The notes beneath the pieces are model-generated. The model was not told the DNA's origin and made no database searches. It worked only from the letters and a program-made list of their open reading frames with translations. The translations under genes were made by a program, and so were the position numbers. A stretch of DNA of 64,000 nt from Desulfovibrio cuneatus DSM 11391 (GTDB lineage: Bacteria > Desulfobacterota > Desulfovibrionia > Desulfovibrionales > Desulfovibrionaceae): assembly GCF_000430005.1 (NCBI RefSeq), contig NZ_AUCY01000018.1, positions 1 through 64,000 on the forward strand, read 5' to 3'. How positions within the stretch are numbered: position 1 is the stretch's first letter; each line of letters opens with the position of its first letter. Positions 20,001 to 28,509 of the stretch are shown here, piece after piece.

Positions 20001-23000
20001 ACGGTAACCATTAAGCTGGACATTGCACCAACCGGAACAGCGGGAGTTAAAGGCTTTGACCTTGCCGACCTGTTTGCAGGCACAACCTCTGCTGCCATTC
20101 TGGCAGAGTTGGAAGCCCTGAACCCAACCCTGACCTTTTCCAACTGGCAGCAGTCCGGCACGGGCTATACCTTTGATATTACGGTGACAGCCAACAGTAC
20201 ATTTACCACCTTCAAGCTGCCCATTCAGGCAGATGATATTTCGGAAAACAACTGCACCTTTATCACCAAAATTGAAAAGGTAACAGGCAACGAAGCCCAC
20301 ATAGACACCAACCTTGACGATGTGCAAACAACCATTGTGGACGAACCCCTGGGCGGGCCAAAAATAAGCCTGGAAGTAAAGGATTATAACGCTGATGGCA
20401 GCAGCAGCTGGGGAAGCTCCGCTGACCTGCCGGAAACCTATACACCCAGTGACAGCGGGGACACGGACAAGGTGTATTTCCGCCTTACCACAGACAGGGT
20501 CGTTTCAGAACCTACAGAAGTGGTTTTCCGCCTGTACGACAGCAACCGGAACGTTATTGACAGAGGGCTTATCCCGGGGCTGACAAAAGGTGTGGACGCC
20601 TATGGTACCTACTACAAGATTACCATTCCCGCAGAGCAAAATGAAGTTACGTTCAGCGTGCCCAAAATAGTTGGTCAGTATGATTATTTCCAGTTGCAGG
20701 CAGAGTCTGCCACTGGCTCTGAAACCGTTATTGACCAGGATTCCTGCATTACAGAAGCTGAACAACATTGGGGTAGCACAACCACCCGGCCCATAGTGAG
20801 TGTGGAAAAGGTAAACGGAAATAGCTCGCATGATGCAGAAGGCGCAGACGCGGCCTTCCGCCTGAAAGTGACCAATGGTTCCATTGACACCCCAACCACC
20901 GTTACCCTGAAAATTTCAGGGCTCAACACTGGCTTTAATACCGCAGATATTAAAGAACTCAATGGCGTAGCCATAACCTGGCTGGACCCATCCCGCGGGC
21001 TCTTCACCGTCACCCTGCCTGCAGGGCAAAGCGTACTGAACTTTACCTTGGGGCTGCAAGAAAACGACGGCTATGAAGGCCCGGAAAGCTACATCATTAA
21101 CGTGGTGGGAACAGAGGGCAAGGCGTGGTCTGGCAACTCTGCCACTGGCGTTATTGACGATGGCCACACCCCCCCTACAGTTTCCCTGGGGCAGGAAGGC
21201 ACAGGCACATTCCAGGAAGGAACTTCCGCTAAGTACTACCTGGAGTTTGATACCGCCATCAAACCCACAGAACTAGTCACGGTAAAATTAACGTATACCA
21301 GCAACGGGGCCACACCGGGGGACTATACCCCTGTGAACACGCTGTATATTGACCCAAGCGACAGCAACTGGAGCTTTGACAACGCAACCCAGAAATGGCG
21401 CTATTCCTTTAGCGTGGAACTGCCCAACGACGAATTTTCGGAAGGGAATGAACAATTCAAGGTGGAAATTGCCGATATTTCCCAAGGATTCAGCAAAAAC
21501 CCGAACCCTGTGGAAACCACTATTGAAGAAGTCAAGGACGGCCCCACCATTTCCTTCGACCATGGCAGTGCTACCGTGGCGGAAGACGGAGTGAATGCCC
21601 CCACCTTTGAACTGGTGCTTACCCGCCCGGCCGTGGAAGACGTGTTTGTATACCTGCGTGTGAACGCAGGCAGCACCAAGGTTTCTGGTACCAACGACCC
21701 GGCTTCCCCCCTGGATGTGGACTTTTCCCGCATTAGCGGGGCTACCGCCATTTGGGATAACACGGAAAACTGCTGGTTCATCAAAGTAAAAATTCCTAAA
21801 GGTGACATTCAGGCCACCCTCGATTTGGCTGGCATCTTCAATAACGACAAATCCACCGAACTGGACGAAAACTTCAGCTTTACCATAGACCATGTGGATG
21901 GCGGCGAAGTGCACATTAATAGCGGCAAAGACACCGCAGCCATTACCCTGGAAGATTCCCGTGATGGAGACAGCATTACCGTTACTGCGGACAAAACCAG
22001 CGTTAACGAATGGGACGGAGTGGAAGGCAACACAGATACACTTATTACTTATACTTTTTCCTTGCCTCCAGGTGTTACCGCCACGGAACCCATTACCATT
22101 ACCTTTACCGTGGGCGGCATTCGGGCAGATGGCCTGAGCGCCGATGACCTGCGCAATGTCTTTGGAACCCATACCGTAACCATTCCGGCTGGGGCAAATT
22201 CCATTACATGGGTTATGAAAAAAGATGCCCTGGTCAACGACAAAATTGACGAACGTAGCCCGGCAGAAGGCATTGTGGTAGAAATTACCAACGTGCATGG
22301 CAACGAAGCAGGCGGCGAAGGTGGCAAGGCAACGGTGACCATTACTGACGACGACCATGCCCCGGTGACGAACCCGGACGATGTGGTTATTCTGGTGGCC
22401 CCGCATTCCGGCAACGATAGCTGGACCATTGATGTGCTGCACAACGACACCGATGCCGATGGCGACCCCTTGCGCACCGTGGCCAAAACCATTCAGGGCA
22501 GATACGGCACATTTTCCATTGATGATAATGGAAACATGACCTACACGGTGGACAACGATTCCACTGCCATTAAAAATGGCAGCAAGGGCGACAAGTTCAC
22601 AGAATTTAACGGGTTTTCCTTTGAAGTGGCAGACACAGACGCCCTCACAGGCAACGCCATCTATAATATTGTGAACAGCAATGCCACCCTGGAAGTGCAG
22701 GTTACCGATACGTACACAGGCAACGGCAATGCCCAGTGGATTATGGGTTCCGGCCAGGCAGAAAAAATTGATGCCGGCGGCGGCGCAGACGTTGTTCGCG
22801 CTGGCGGTGGCAACGATACAATCACCGTGAACAACGACGCCAAGGGCGAATACTTTGGCGATGCTGGCAGCGACACCTTTGTGGTAAAACCCAAAACGGG
22901 CATTGTGGCTGCGGCAGCCGACTTTGGCACGATTCACGGCGGCAACGGCACAACCGACACCGAAGTGGATAGCATAACCCTTGCCGGAACAGGCCAAACC

Positions 23001-26000
23001 TTAAGCTTTACAGGCTGGGACGGCACCAAAATTACCGGCATTGAAGTGCTGGACATTACCGGCACGGGCGACAACAACGTGCTGCTTGACCTTGACGCTG
23101 TGACCAAGCTTAATGCCCAGCGTGGCGACACCACAAACCCCATTCGCATTGTGGGCAATGAAGGTGACACCTTTACCCTGACCGATGCCGAAACTTGGAC
23201 CGCCACGGGGCCTGAAACAGTAAACGGGGCCAATTACTACCGCCTCACAAACGGCAGCCAAGAACTGCTGGTGCATGAAAGCGTGCGCCTTGTGGTGAAC
23301 GGCACGGCAGGTGCTGATGCCATTGACGTGGCCAGCCTTGCCAACCAGGGCACAGGCCGCTTTGTGGTGGAAGCAGGAGACGGCAACGACACCATTACGG
23401 CTGGCACCAGCAGCAAAGACATAGTCAACGCAGGTGCTGGTGACGACGTTATTACCCTGAATGACGCAGGCACCCCCAACGGCACCTTTGACAAAGACGA
23501 CATCACCAAAGTGGATGGCGGCGCAGGTAACGACACCCTGCGCTTTGCAGGCGCAGCCGGGCTGGTTATGGACTTTACCACCGGCCTGCACGCCAATATT
23601 AAAAACGTTGAAGTGCTGGATTTAAGCCAGAGCGCAGGAAGCATTCTGCGCCTGAACGGAGCTGCCTTCCAGGCCCTTGCAACCACGGACACAGGCAACA
23701 GGCTGTATGTGGAAGGGGGCAACACCCTGGAACTGTGCAACACCACGGAAAACACCTTTGCCAACTGGCAGTATGCCAGCACAGACGGCGACTATTACGT
23801 GTTGCAGTGGGGTGCTGATGCCAGCAAACAACTGTATGTGCACAATTCTGTCACCCTGTCCATTAATGGGGGCACAGGGGCTGACACCATTAACTTTGCA
23901 GACTACCCCGGTGCACTGACCATTACATCTGGCGACGGCAACGACACCATTACCGCAGGCAATGGGGTAAACACCATTACCGCAGGCCTTGGCAACGACA
24001 GCATTACTGGTGGCACTGGTTCCGGCACCTACAACGGCGGTACTGGCAACGACACCATTACTGGCGGCACTGGCAACGAGGCCATTAACGGCGACGACGG
24101 GGCAGACGTACTGCGCGGCGGCGGCGGGGCCGACACCATTCACGGTGGCGCTGGCACCGACACGCTGTATAACGGCAGCGCCCAGGAAGCCCTGTTTGGC
24201 GATGCAGACAATGACACATTCATACTGCACAGCCTTACAAACAGCAGCACCGTTACCGTTAACGACTTTGGCACCATTGACGGCGGCACAGGCACCGATG
24301 TGCTCAAGCTGGCAAGCACCGACCAGACCCTTGACCTTTCCGGCCTCGGCACTGGGGAAATTGACGGCATTGAAACCATTAGCCTTACAGGCACAGGCGC
24401 AAACCACCTTATTCTGGATGCCAGCACCCTTACCAACATGGGCATTGCCAATGGCGGTATACTGGCCGTAACAGGCGACGCAGCAGACACCTTTGAACTG
24501 CAAGGCACCTGGACTTTTGCCGGGGAGAACGGCAGCAACGTGCAGTACCGCGACCCCAACGGTTGCCTTGTGGAACTTCCCGGCACCATGCGCCGTGTGG
24601 TTGCAGACGCCATTGCCCTGCCAGACAAAGACGCAAGCGGCATCATTACCGCCGATGAACTTGGTACCATTACCGGGAAAACTGGTCTGACTACCCTTAC
24701 CCTGGACAGCAGCCAGAACGACACGGTGCTTGACCTTGTCAGCATTGCCAATAGCCAAATTACAAACATAAACACCATCAAACTGGACGGCTTTGGCAGC
24801 AATAACCTGGTTATTGGGGCAAACACCCTGGCCAACATGGGCCTTGGTTCCGGCACCTTAACGGTTGAAGGCGACACCAACGACACCTTTGTGCTGCAAG
24901 GGGCGTGGGCTTTTGCCGGGCTGGATAACGGTTATGCCACCTACACCCTGGGCGGGGCCACCCTAAAAGTACACAGCAACATAAACCAGTTGTACCAGGG
25001 CACCCCCAGCAATGATACGTTTGCACTGGTGGACAAAGACAACAACGGCATTATCAGCGGTAACGACTTTGCCCGTATTGATGGCAAGGCAGGCAACGAC
25101 TTACTGGCCCTGGATGCAACCCAGACCGGAAAAACCCTTGACCTTTCCAACCTTGGCGCAAACAAAATCAACGGTGTGGAAATCATTGACCTTTCCGGCG
25201 CTGGCAACAACAGGCTTGTGCTGGACGAGAACACGTTAACCAACATGGGCCTTGCTGCCAACGAAACCTTGACGGTGTACGGCACGGCACAAGATTCCTT
25301 TGAACTGAAAGGCACAGGCTGGAACTACATCGGGCTGGATAACGGCTACTATGTGTACAGCAACAACGCCGGGCAGTTCCTGCATGTGCAGGAGGGCCTC
25401 ACCAGGGCGCAGGAAGGCACCAGTGCTCATGAGATATTCTCCATTATTGACACCGACACCATTGGTGGCATTACGGCAGCAGACTTTGCCACTATCCACG
25501 GCAACGGTGGTAACGACACCCTGCGCATAGACGCCCACGCCAGCCAGGATGATAAATCCCTTGACCTGACTGGCCTTGGGGCCGGGCAAATAAGCGGCAT
25601 TGCCACCATAGACCTGACTGGTAATGGCAACAACCTGTTGCGCCTGGATGCAAGTACCATTGGCAACATGGGGGTAGACACCCTTACCGTAACAGGCAAT
25701 GCTGGAGACACCTTTGAACTGGCAGGCAACGACTGGTCATACCAAGGGGTAGACGCTAACGGGCAACTGTTTCAAGATGCCAGTGGCAAGAGTTTGCTTG
25801 TGGGCTTTGACATGCTCAAGATGACCGCCCCCGGCACCCTTACCAACACCTCCGGGTCTGATTACCTGCTGGGCACCAGCGCAGACGACACCTTCACATT
25901 GAAAGGATTCAATGCAGGCACTACCTTTGTAGGCCTTGACTTTGGCAAAGTAGATGGAGGTGAAGGGCATGACATTGTTTCCTTTGAGGAAGACTATCGT

Positions 26001-26684
26001 TGGATTAATCTCACGAACTTGGGCGCAGGCAAGCTCACCAACATTGAAGGCATAAGCCTGACAGACCACGGTGCCAACCAGCTTGATGTGGATGAAAACA
26101 CCTTTGAGGCCAACAAGCACTACATCATTACGGGCGATGCCAACGACACGGTGAATTTTGTTGATGTAGATACCAACTGGACATACGAGAGCCTGGCAGA
26201 CGGGTGGGCCAACTTTGTGCACAACACCAACGGCACCACAGTAGCTATTGCCGAAGCCTTGATGCAGGGCTACCCTGCCCCCAGCAGCCTTATGGCCCCG
26301 GCTTCCATGACGGCAACGGAAGAAACAGACGTGTATGCCCCCACTGCCAGCCAGAGCGAACCCCTGACAGGGGAAAACACAAGCAGCGTGCTGGAGCTTG
26401 CCACCTTTACCCAAAACGGCATGGACACCATAGCACTGCACGACGGGCAAATACTGCACATTGATGCTGATGGCCTGAATGCCCTGCACGAAAAAGGCGG
26501 CGTTGCCATGATAAGCGGCGACGAAACCACAGAAGTTGTGCTTGAAAGCGTCACCTTATTCCGCACAGGCAGCACGGTGGAATTGGAAGGCAACCAGTTT
26601 GAATACTGCACCTTCACCGCACCGGATGAAACAGAAATACAAATGCTTATTCAGACGACGTTGCTTACAGGGCAGGCTGGGTAA
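14040..26684 (+). CDS. Giant RTX/Calx-beta adhesin with FecR-like N-terminus
   Basis: A 4,214-residue repeat protein, probably exported by a type I system and held at the cell surface to mediate attachment or biofilm. Residues 1-170 resemble a FecR domain (SSPLGTVGIRGTE). About fifteen Calx-beta-like units of 100-170 residues follow (roughly 330-2770), each ending in a ITDD/VDD-type motif. A cadherin-like module comes next (LHNDTDADGDP, near 2800). RTX nonapeptides (GGxGxDxxx) occur near 2915-2940 and densely near 3300-3400. Seven copies of a block with LDLSGLG, IDLTGNGNN and GDTFEL run from about 2975 to 4060. No signal peptide is seen, which fits type I export. No di-Ala LapG cleavage site was found in the first 340 residues. 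The ribosome site GGAGAAGAAG precedes the start. No exporter genes lie nearby. Confidence 0.9.
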   Translation: MNSVATVSQISGEAYVERNGQKVALQQGDPVFVADTVLTSADSKLELHFADDAVISLGASTKIAVQDFAFDPQGKTPPSFALEMLDGLVRSVSGKVVEQNPEAFKLSSPLGTVGIRGTETLHHITMKYEVHTVVNMETGHTVVITTPDGRQVIIAESLKGVTIFQDNPGPLNPRSVNPDEIQEELKQTFANDEPGARPLNGFFVLADTAFLSASGANHVEGGPAFISGAQIQSLFGALNNFMTSLGYSGLSHSLGQFGSGISNYSDYSGSLVGSIGRMLAYGNAWNWSNNASSADFFPVLPPSAPIVVPSTPTAPIAPTGPTLAIGLQYGSYYFANNQKVLESDPFGIQCRLQLSAPTTGQPLILSIGGNAVAGTHYERTLGVGDIIEDWKVYPAANTLFSAFSEPLPIDGAYITWLGDGKIAIHLPPGVTSFYFQVPLIDTLGGSSAHTFEYTLVDSGGYTLSTSPTGKVTIVPDEVAQENGWVPPVPGTPEYNDFITNLNVPGPKGPLVAITQGSGSVLENADQSYSISLTPRGGTLALTGGTTTIVLEITGKNGALLGNTNFDGTTLASTIASTYGITATYDDTTGKLTITLPNGWTGTSIDFSTGLTPDSTVETGTASEQINIRVESVAGNEASHNPEKIETDIIDIPTVSVEAGAASFSEDGGTVTFTFTLSSGIPSGLPITLDWTGTAAGGCKLLNGDPLPTSITIPAGQTTYTITVKGTNDHLQTGNKPLNVTIVPDGGTAEANDNYHVSGTDGTADATRIDDVPANYDGPLVRLVAGTGDVSTNGNDRHAVVNEDGSAGNTNGGITFKVELVDRANTTQAYSAQETITVTLTLAGKGGAAYGTDYKLDWAAIQAIDSAATFDNITGKLVIHLPAGTTSFSLPVITLSDAIKETGEGFSLKIDSVDGNESTVLQSKDTVETDIADGETLVSLTTNATPVNEGSNVTGTITLDKTFTEPVTITLKLNDGNGNITTHNVTVAAGSTTATYSLPTINTDKQEGNRTYTVSVDKVETASNAAAEAVADPTNGTATGTLQDVMNGPVLNLTSSGTTVSEAGTATYTVNLTKASVEPIDVVLTLSPTGTNGATIGTDVKWPDNADILSSLPSGFSIVSNVNGVLTIRVPANYAGGSFSVNASIVNDTLAEANESFKVTLGLGTPSVNAPGSEATLNNAQKEATTTITDDGNGPQISITADKPAMEENEGTSLFTISVNGTPSEPIDLKLSFSSSAGGATLTGTNADVKWPTAAEVQNYLTTNYGAGFTATANGDNTLTIRVPAGFALGAFKVPVTVVNDVLTENPESFNVNVAIVPGTNGNGSEAKIASGGGSATVTITDDANLDPSLRTGPKLRLVALDASNTPVADRDVSVMEDNASKQGSTITYRLELLDRNDGTTPQAAGEEIKVTIDVKSLGGATYGSGTGGDFYFDLASIPAKYKATYDSGSGKLTIYVPKGENHVDIPVKTVPDLLTEKDRPVYDANGDPVMDGSQQQKLEDEGFELKISDVHGNEASIITDKNTITTEIDEEPSGVQVGIRAIAASNVKEEGVAKFQIFLSQAADEDVEVILRPTGASKDNFETLRFIIPKGQTTLNIEVPIANDQVSEGTVPFTMEIADVIGGEGFVNTNASSANGSFTDNMDGPEISITGDANAQESQADAIEYTISLGGTYPVPVEDIDLRITLSNSVDAKFGDFADLWDALADQGIELLERTSDGSILVRVPTGWNGGSFNFPVNVVDDFKTEGPETITVSVAVVTSTEAPGSEATVKSGEGSTSTVIADDDTNITRDGPFLKLVGTGFISESGGYANYKVILCDAHGNPIDPSLITEDVTITLGFGPTPGAPNQAQERVDYELLPGQETLVIRAGTNSASVDIRIADDNLTEENKSFDVWIDDATGQEVRYNTPTLQDNKVTTVIVDDTQPWPKDGNNQPVEGVGSEGHGAEAKLEGPAVSLFGPGHILEPEFGSTGEADFTLKLSSISQEDVTVTIKLDIAPTGTAGVKGFDLADLFAGTTSAAILAELEALNPTLTFSNWQQSGTGYTFDITVTANSTFTTFKLPIQADDISENNCTFITKIEKVTGNEAHIDTNLDDVQTTIVDEPLGGPKISLEVKDYNADGSSSWGSSADLPETYTPSDSGDTDKVYFRLTTDRVVSEPTEVVFRLYDSNRNVIDRGLIPGLTKGVDAYGTYYKITIPAEQNEVTFSVPKIVGQYDYFQLQAESATGSETVIDQDSCITEAEQHWGSTTTRPIVSVEKVNGNSSHDAEGADAAFRLKVTNGSIDTPTTVTLKISGLNTGFNTADIKELNGVAITWLDPSRGLFTVTLPAGQSVLNFTLGLQENDGYEGPESYIINVVGTEGKAWSGNSATGVIDDGHTPPTVSLGQEGTGTFQEGTSAKYYLEFDTAIKPTELVTVKLTYTSNGATPGDYTPVNTLYIDPSDSNWSFDNATQKWRYSFSVELPNDEFSEGNEQFKVEIADISQGFSKNPNPVETTIEEVKDGPTISFDHGSATVAEDGVNAPTFELVLTRPAVEDVFVYLRVNAGSTKVSGTNDPASPLDVDFSRISGATAIWDNTENCWFIKVKIPKGDIQATLDLAGIFNNDKSTELDENFSFTIDHVDGGEVHINSGKDTAAITLEDSRDGDSITVTADKTSVNEWDGVEGNTDTLITYTFSLPPGVTATEPITITFTVGGIRADGLSADDLRNVFGTHTVTIPAGANSITWVMKKDALVNDKIDERSPAEGIVVEITNVHGNEAGGEGGKATVTITDDDHAPVTNPDDVVILVAPHSGNDSWTIDVLHNDTDADGDPLRTVAKTIQGRYGTFSIDDNGNMTYTVDNDSTAIKNGSKGDKFTEFNGFSFEVADTDALTGNAIYNIVNSNATLEVQVTDTYTGNGNAQWIMGSGQAEKIDAGGGADVVRAGGGNDTITVNNDAKGEYFGDAGSDTFVVKPKTGIVAAAADFGTIHGGNGTTDTEVDSITLAGTGQTLSFTGWDGTKITGIEVLDITGTGDNNVLLDLDAVTKLNAQRGDTTNPIRIVGNEGDTFTLTDAETWTATGPETVNGANYYRLTNGSQELLVHESVRLVVNGTAGADAIDVASLANQGTGRFVVEAGDGNDTITAGTSSKDIVNAGAGDDVITLNDAGTPNGTFDKDDITKVDGGAGNDTLRFAGAAGLVMDFTTGLHANIKNVEVLDLSQSAGSILRLNGAAFQALATTDTGNRLYVEGGNTLELCNTTENTFANWQYASTDGDYYVLQWGADASKQLYVHNSVTLSINGGTGADTINFADYPGALTITSGDGNDTITAGNGVNTITAGLGNDSITGGTGSGTYNGGTGNDTITGGTGNEAINGDDGADVLRGGGGADTIHGGAGTDTLYNGSAQEALFGDADNDTFILHSLTNSSTVTVNDFGTIDGGTGTDVLKLASTDQTLDLSGLGTGEIDGIETISLTGTGANHLILDASTLTNMGIANGGILAVTGDAADTFELQGTWTFAGENGSNVQYRDPNGCLVELPGTMRRVVADAIALPDKDASGIITADELGTITGKTGLTTLTLDSSQNDTVLDLVSIANSQITNINTIKLDGFGSNNLVIGANTLANMGLGSGTLTVEGDTNDTFVLQGAWAFAGLDNGYATYTLGGATLKVHSNINQLYQGTPSNDTFALVDKDNNGIISGNDFARIDGKAGNDLLALDATQTGKTLDLSNLGANKINGVEIIDLSGAGNNRLVLDENTLTNMGLAANETLTVYGTAQDSFELKGTGWNYIGLDNGYYVYSNNAGQFLHVQEGLTRAQEGTSAHEIFSIIDTDTIGGITAADFATIHGNGGNDTLRIDAHASQDDKSLDLTGLGAGQISGIATIDLTGNGNNLLRLDASTIGNMGVDTLTVTGNAGDTFELAGNDWSYQGVDANGQLFQDASGKSLLVGFDMLKMTAPGTLTNTSGSDYLLGTSADDTFTLKGFNAGTTFVGLDFGKVDGGEGHDIVSFEEDYRWINLTNLGAGKLTNIEGISLTDHGANQLDVDENTFEANKHYIITGDANDTVNFVDVDTNWTYESLADGWANFVHNTNGTTVAIAEALMQGYPAPSSLMAPASMTATEETDVYAPTASQSEPLTGENTSSVLELATFTQNGMDTIALHDGQILHIDADGLNALHEKGGVAMISGDETTEVVLESVTLFRTGSTVELEGNQFEYCTFTAPDETEIQMLIQTTLLTGQAG

Positions 26685-26712
26685 GGGTTGGCCTTAGCGG
26701 AATAACTGCAAT

Positions 26713-26748
26713 AAAAAAAGCGCTGTGCGAAAACACAGCGCTTTTTTT
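26713..26748. terminator. Strong bidirectional terminator
   Basis: AAAAAAAGCGCTGTG / CACAGCGCTTTTTTT with a 6-nt loop. It serves both the adhesin (plus) and hisF (minus), which converge here. Confidence 0.9.
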
Positions 26749-26771
26749 GATTTGGTATGACTTAACAATTT

Positions 26772-26834
26772 TTGCGGCGCAAGAACCCTCGCAGAGCGAA
26801 AGAGTTAAAAAACCACAAGCCGTTGCGGCGCAAG
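26772..26834. repeat. Paired TTGCGGCGCAAG dyads
   Basis: Two identical 12-mers at 26772-26783 and 26823-26834, each containing the palindrome TTGCG-G-CGCAA. They lie between the terminator and the hisF stop codon. Function unknown. Confidence 0.4.
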
Positions 26835-26875
26835 CGCCACACAACCCTCCAGCGCTTTGCCAAACAACAAACCCC

Positions 26876-27658
26876 TTACCCCGTTACAGGCCTCACTTTA
26901 CACCCTTTGCCAGCCAAATATTCTTTAATAACCGGAATAGTATACTCCCCGTAATGCACAATGGAAGCAATAAGCGCAGCAGAAGCATGCCCCTGGGTTA
27001 ACGCTTCATACATATGCTGGGGCGAGCCTGCCCCGCCGGAAGCAATAACCGGAATGCGCACACCATCGGCAATGGTGCGGGTCAGGGTCAGTTCATAGCC
27101 TGCCTTGGTGCCGTCGGCATCAATGGAATTCACGCACAGTTCCCCTGCCCCCAGCTCCTCGCACCGTTTGGCCCAGGCAATGGCATCTATGCCCATGTGG
27201 GTACGGCCGCCATGAATAACAATTTCATAGCCCGAAGGAATGGCCGCCGTAGGGGGCACCTGTTTTACGTCCATGCCCACCACAATGGCCTGGGAACCAA
27301 AGGCCTCGGCCCCGTTACTGATAAGTTCCGGGGTTTTCACCGCCGCAGAGTTAATGGAAACTTTTTCAGCTCCAGCCACCAGCACGGCCCGCATGTCTGC
27401 CACGCTGGCAATGCCGCCCCCCACACTAAAGGGAATGGCAATGGCTTCTGCCACGCGCTCTACCACGTCCAGAAAAATGCCGCGCTCCTCGGCAGAGGCC
27501 GTAATGTCGTAAAACACAATTTCGTCGGCCCCTTCTTCATAATAGCGCCGCGCAGTTTCCACAGGGTCGCCAATGTCTACGTTGCCCTGAAATTTCACGC
27601 CCTTGGTAAGCTTGCCATTACGTACATCCAGGCAGGGGATAATGCGTTTGCTCAGCAT
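26876..27658 (-). CDS. hisF: Imidazole glycerol phosphate synthase, cyclase subunit
   Basis: With HisH, converts PRFAR plus ammonia to imidazole glycerol phosphate and AICAR in histidine synthesis; cytoplasmic TIM barrel. The 260 residues carry both catalytic Asp residues at the standard positions, Asp11 (IIPCLDV) and Asp130 (VVGMDVK), and phosphate-binding motifs [14 protein letters not shown] and ASGGAG. The start is 3 nt after the hisH stop, and its GAGG ribosome site overlaps that stop, so the two are translationally coupled. Confidence 0.97.
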   Translation of the reverse strand: MLSKRIIPCLDVRNGKLTKGVKFQGNVDIGDPVETARRYYEEGADEIVFYDITASAEERGIFLDVVERVAEAIAIPFSVGGGIASVADMRAVLVAGAEKVSINSAAVKTPELISNGAEAFGSQAIVVGMDVKQVPPTAAIPSGYEIVIHGGRTHMGIDAIAWAKRCEELGAGELCVNSIDADGTKAGYELTLTRTIADGVRIPVIASGGAGSPQHMYEALTQGHASAALIASIVHYGEYTIPVIKEYLAGKGCKVRPVTG

Positions 27659-27661
27659 GGG

Positions 27662-28291
27662 CTACCTCGTTTCTGTGTAAGTATAAAAGTTACGCAACAG
27701 CCGCAGCCCGGCGGCACCGCTCTTTTCCGGGTGAAACTGCACAGCCCAGAACCCTTCACGCCCGTAAATGGAACAGAATTCCACCCCGTGGGTGGTGGTG
27801 GCAATTACCAGTTCCGGGGCAGGTTCTGTGTAATAGCTGTGCACAAAATAAAATTCCGCTGCCGGGTGAATGCCTTCCAGCAACGTGCTTTTTTGCTTGG
27901 CTTGCAAGCTATTCCACCCCATGTGGGGAATGATGATGGGCTGGCCTTCCTCATCCTTCAGGGCAGGGTCAAAACGGCGGCAAATGCCCTTTTCAATGCC
28001 CAGGGTGGGAGTATTATTTTCCTCACTGCGCTCCAGCATAATCTGGCAGCCAAGGCACACACCCAGCAGGGGCTTGCCATCAGCTATCAAGGTGCGCAGC
28101 ACAGCGTCCATGCCTGTGCGCTGCAACATGCCCATGGCTTGCCCCGCAGCACCCACACCAGGAAAAATAACGCCTGTAGCAGCGCCAAGCTCTTCCGGGT
28201 TGCGGGTAATGGCGGCGGGAATGCCAAGGCCTTCCAGGGCGCGGCGCACACTGGTCTGGTTTCCTGCTTCGTAGTCGAGTATGGCAATCAT
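27662..28291 (-). CDS. hisH: Imidazole glycerol phosphate synthase, glutaminase subunit
   Basis: A class I glutamine amidotransferase that supplies ammonia to HisF. The 209 residues have the triad Cys79 (GVCLGC), His187 and Glu189 (QFHPEKSG). The start at MIAILDY has AAGGAA upstream; the longer frame to 28381 reads through a family B repeat and is not real. It forms a two-gene operon with hisF. hisD is elsewhere in the window (51059-52384), so the his genes are scattered. Confidence 0.96.
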   Translation of the reverse strand: MIAILDYEAGNQTSVRRALEGLGIPAAITRNPEELGAATGVIFPGVGAAGQAMGMLQRTGMDAVLRTLIADGKPLLGVCLGCQIMLERSEENNTPTLGIEKGICRRFDPALKDEEGQPIIIPHMGWNSLQAKQKSTLLEGIHPAAEFYFVHSYYTEPAPELVIATTTHGVEFCSIYGREGFWAVQFHPEKSGAAGLRLLRNFYTYTETR

Positions 28292-28320
28292 ACGGTTCCT
28301 TTTAAGGCTGTTGTTTTTCT

Positions 28321-28479
28321 TTGGGGAGGCTCTGCCTCCCCAAACCCCTCCGCCAAGGGCATGATGCCCTTGGAACCCCACATCGGCGTTCAGTTTTTCG
28401 CTACGCGAAGAACTGAACGCTAATGGGGGTCAAGGGGAATCATTCCCCTTGCAGGGGTTGGGGGACAGCGTCCCCCAAG
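28321..28479 (+). repeat. Family B palindrome, complete copy
   Basis: A composite of nested hairpins: GGGGAGGC-TCT-GCCTCCCC, then CCAAGGGCATGATGCCCTTGG, then a unique central stem GCGTTCAGTT... ...AACTGAACGC, then AAGGGGAAT-CATTCCCCTT and TTGGGGGACAGCGTCCCCCAA. It occupies the gap upstream of hisH. Confidence 0.85.
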
Positions 28480-28509
28480 TGAAATACTGTAAGAACAAAA
28501 GACCATGGA

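Noticed and set aside
21288-22997. 569-codon minus-strand frame inside the adhesin
   Set aside because: A shadow of the repetitive adhesin codons; Gly/Val/His-rich without motifs.
23900-24200. Short tandem DNA repeats suggesting a CRISPR array
   Set aside because: They encode RTX nonapeptides in frame and have no unique spacers.
27014-28423. 469-codon plus-strand frame opposite hisF/hisH
   Set aside because: It runs across two clear his genes and into a family B repeat; no recognisable protein.
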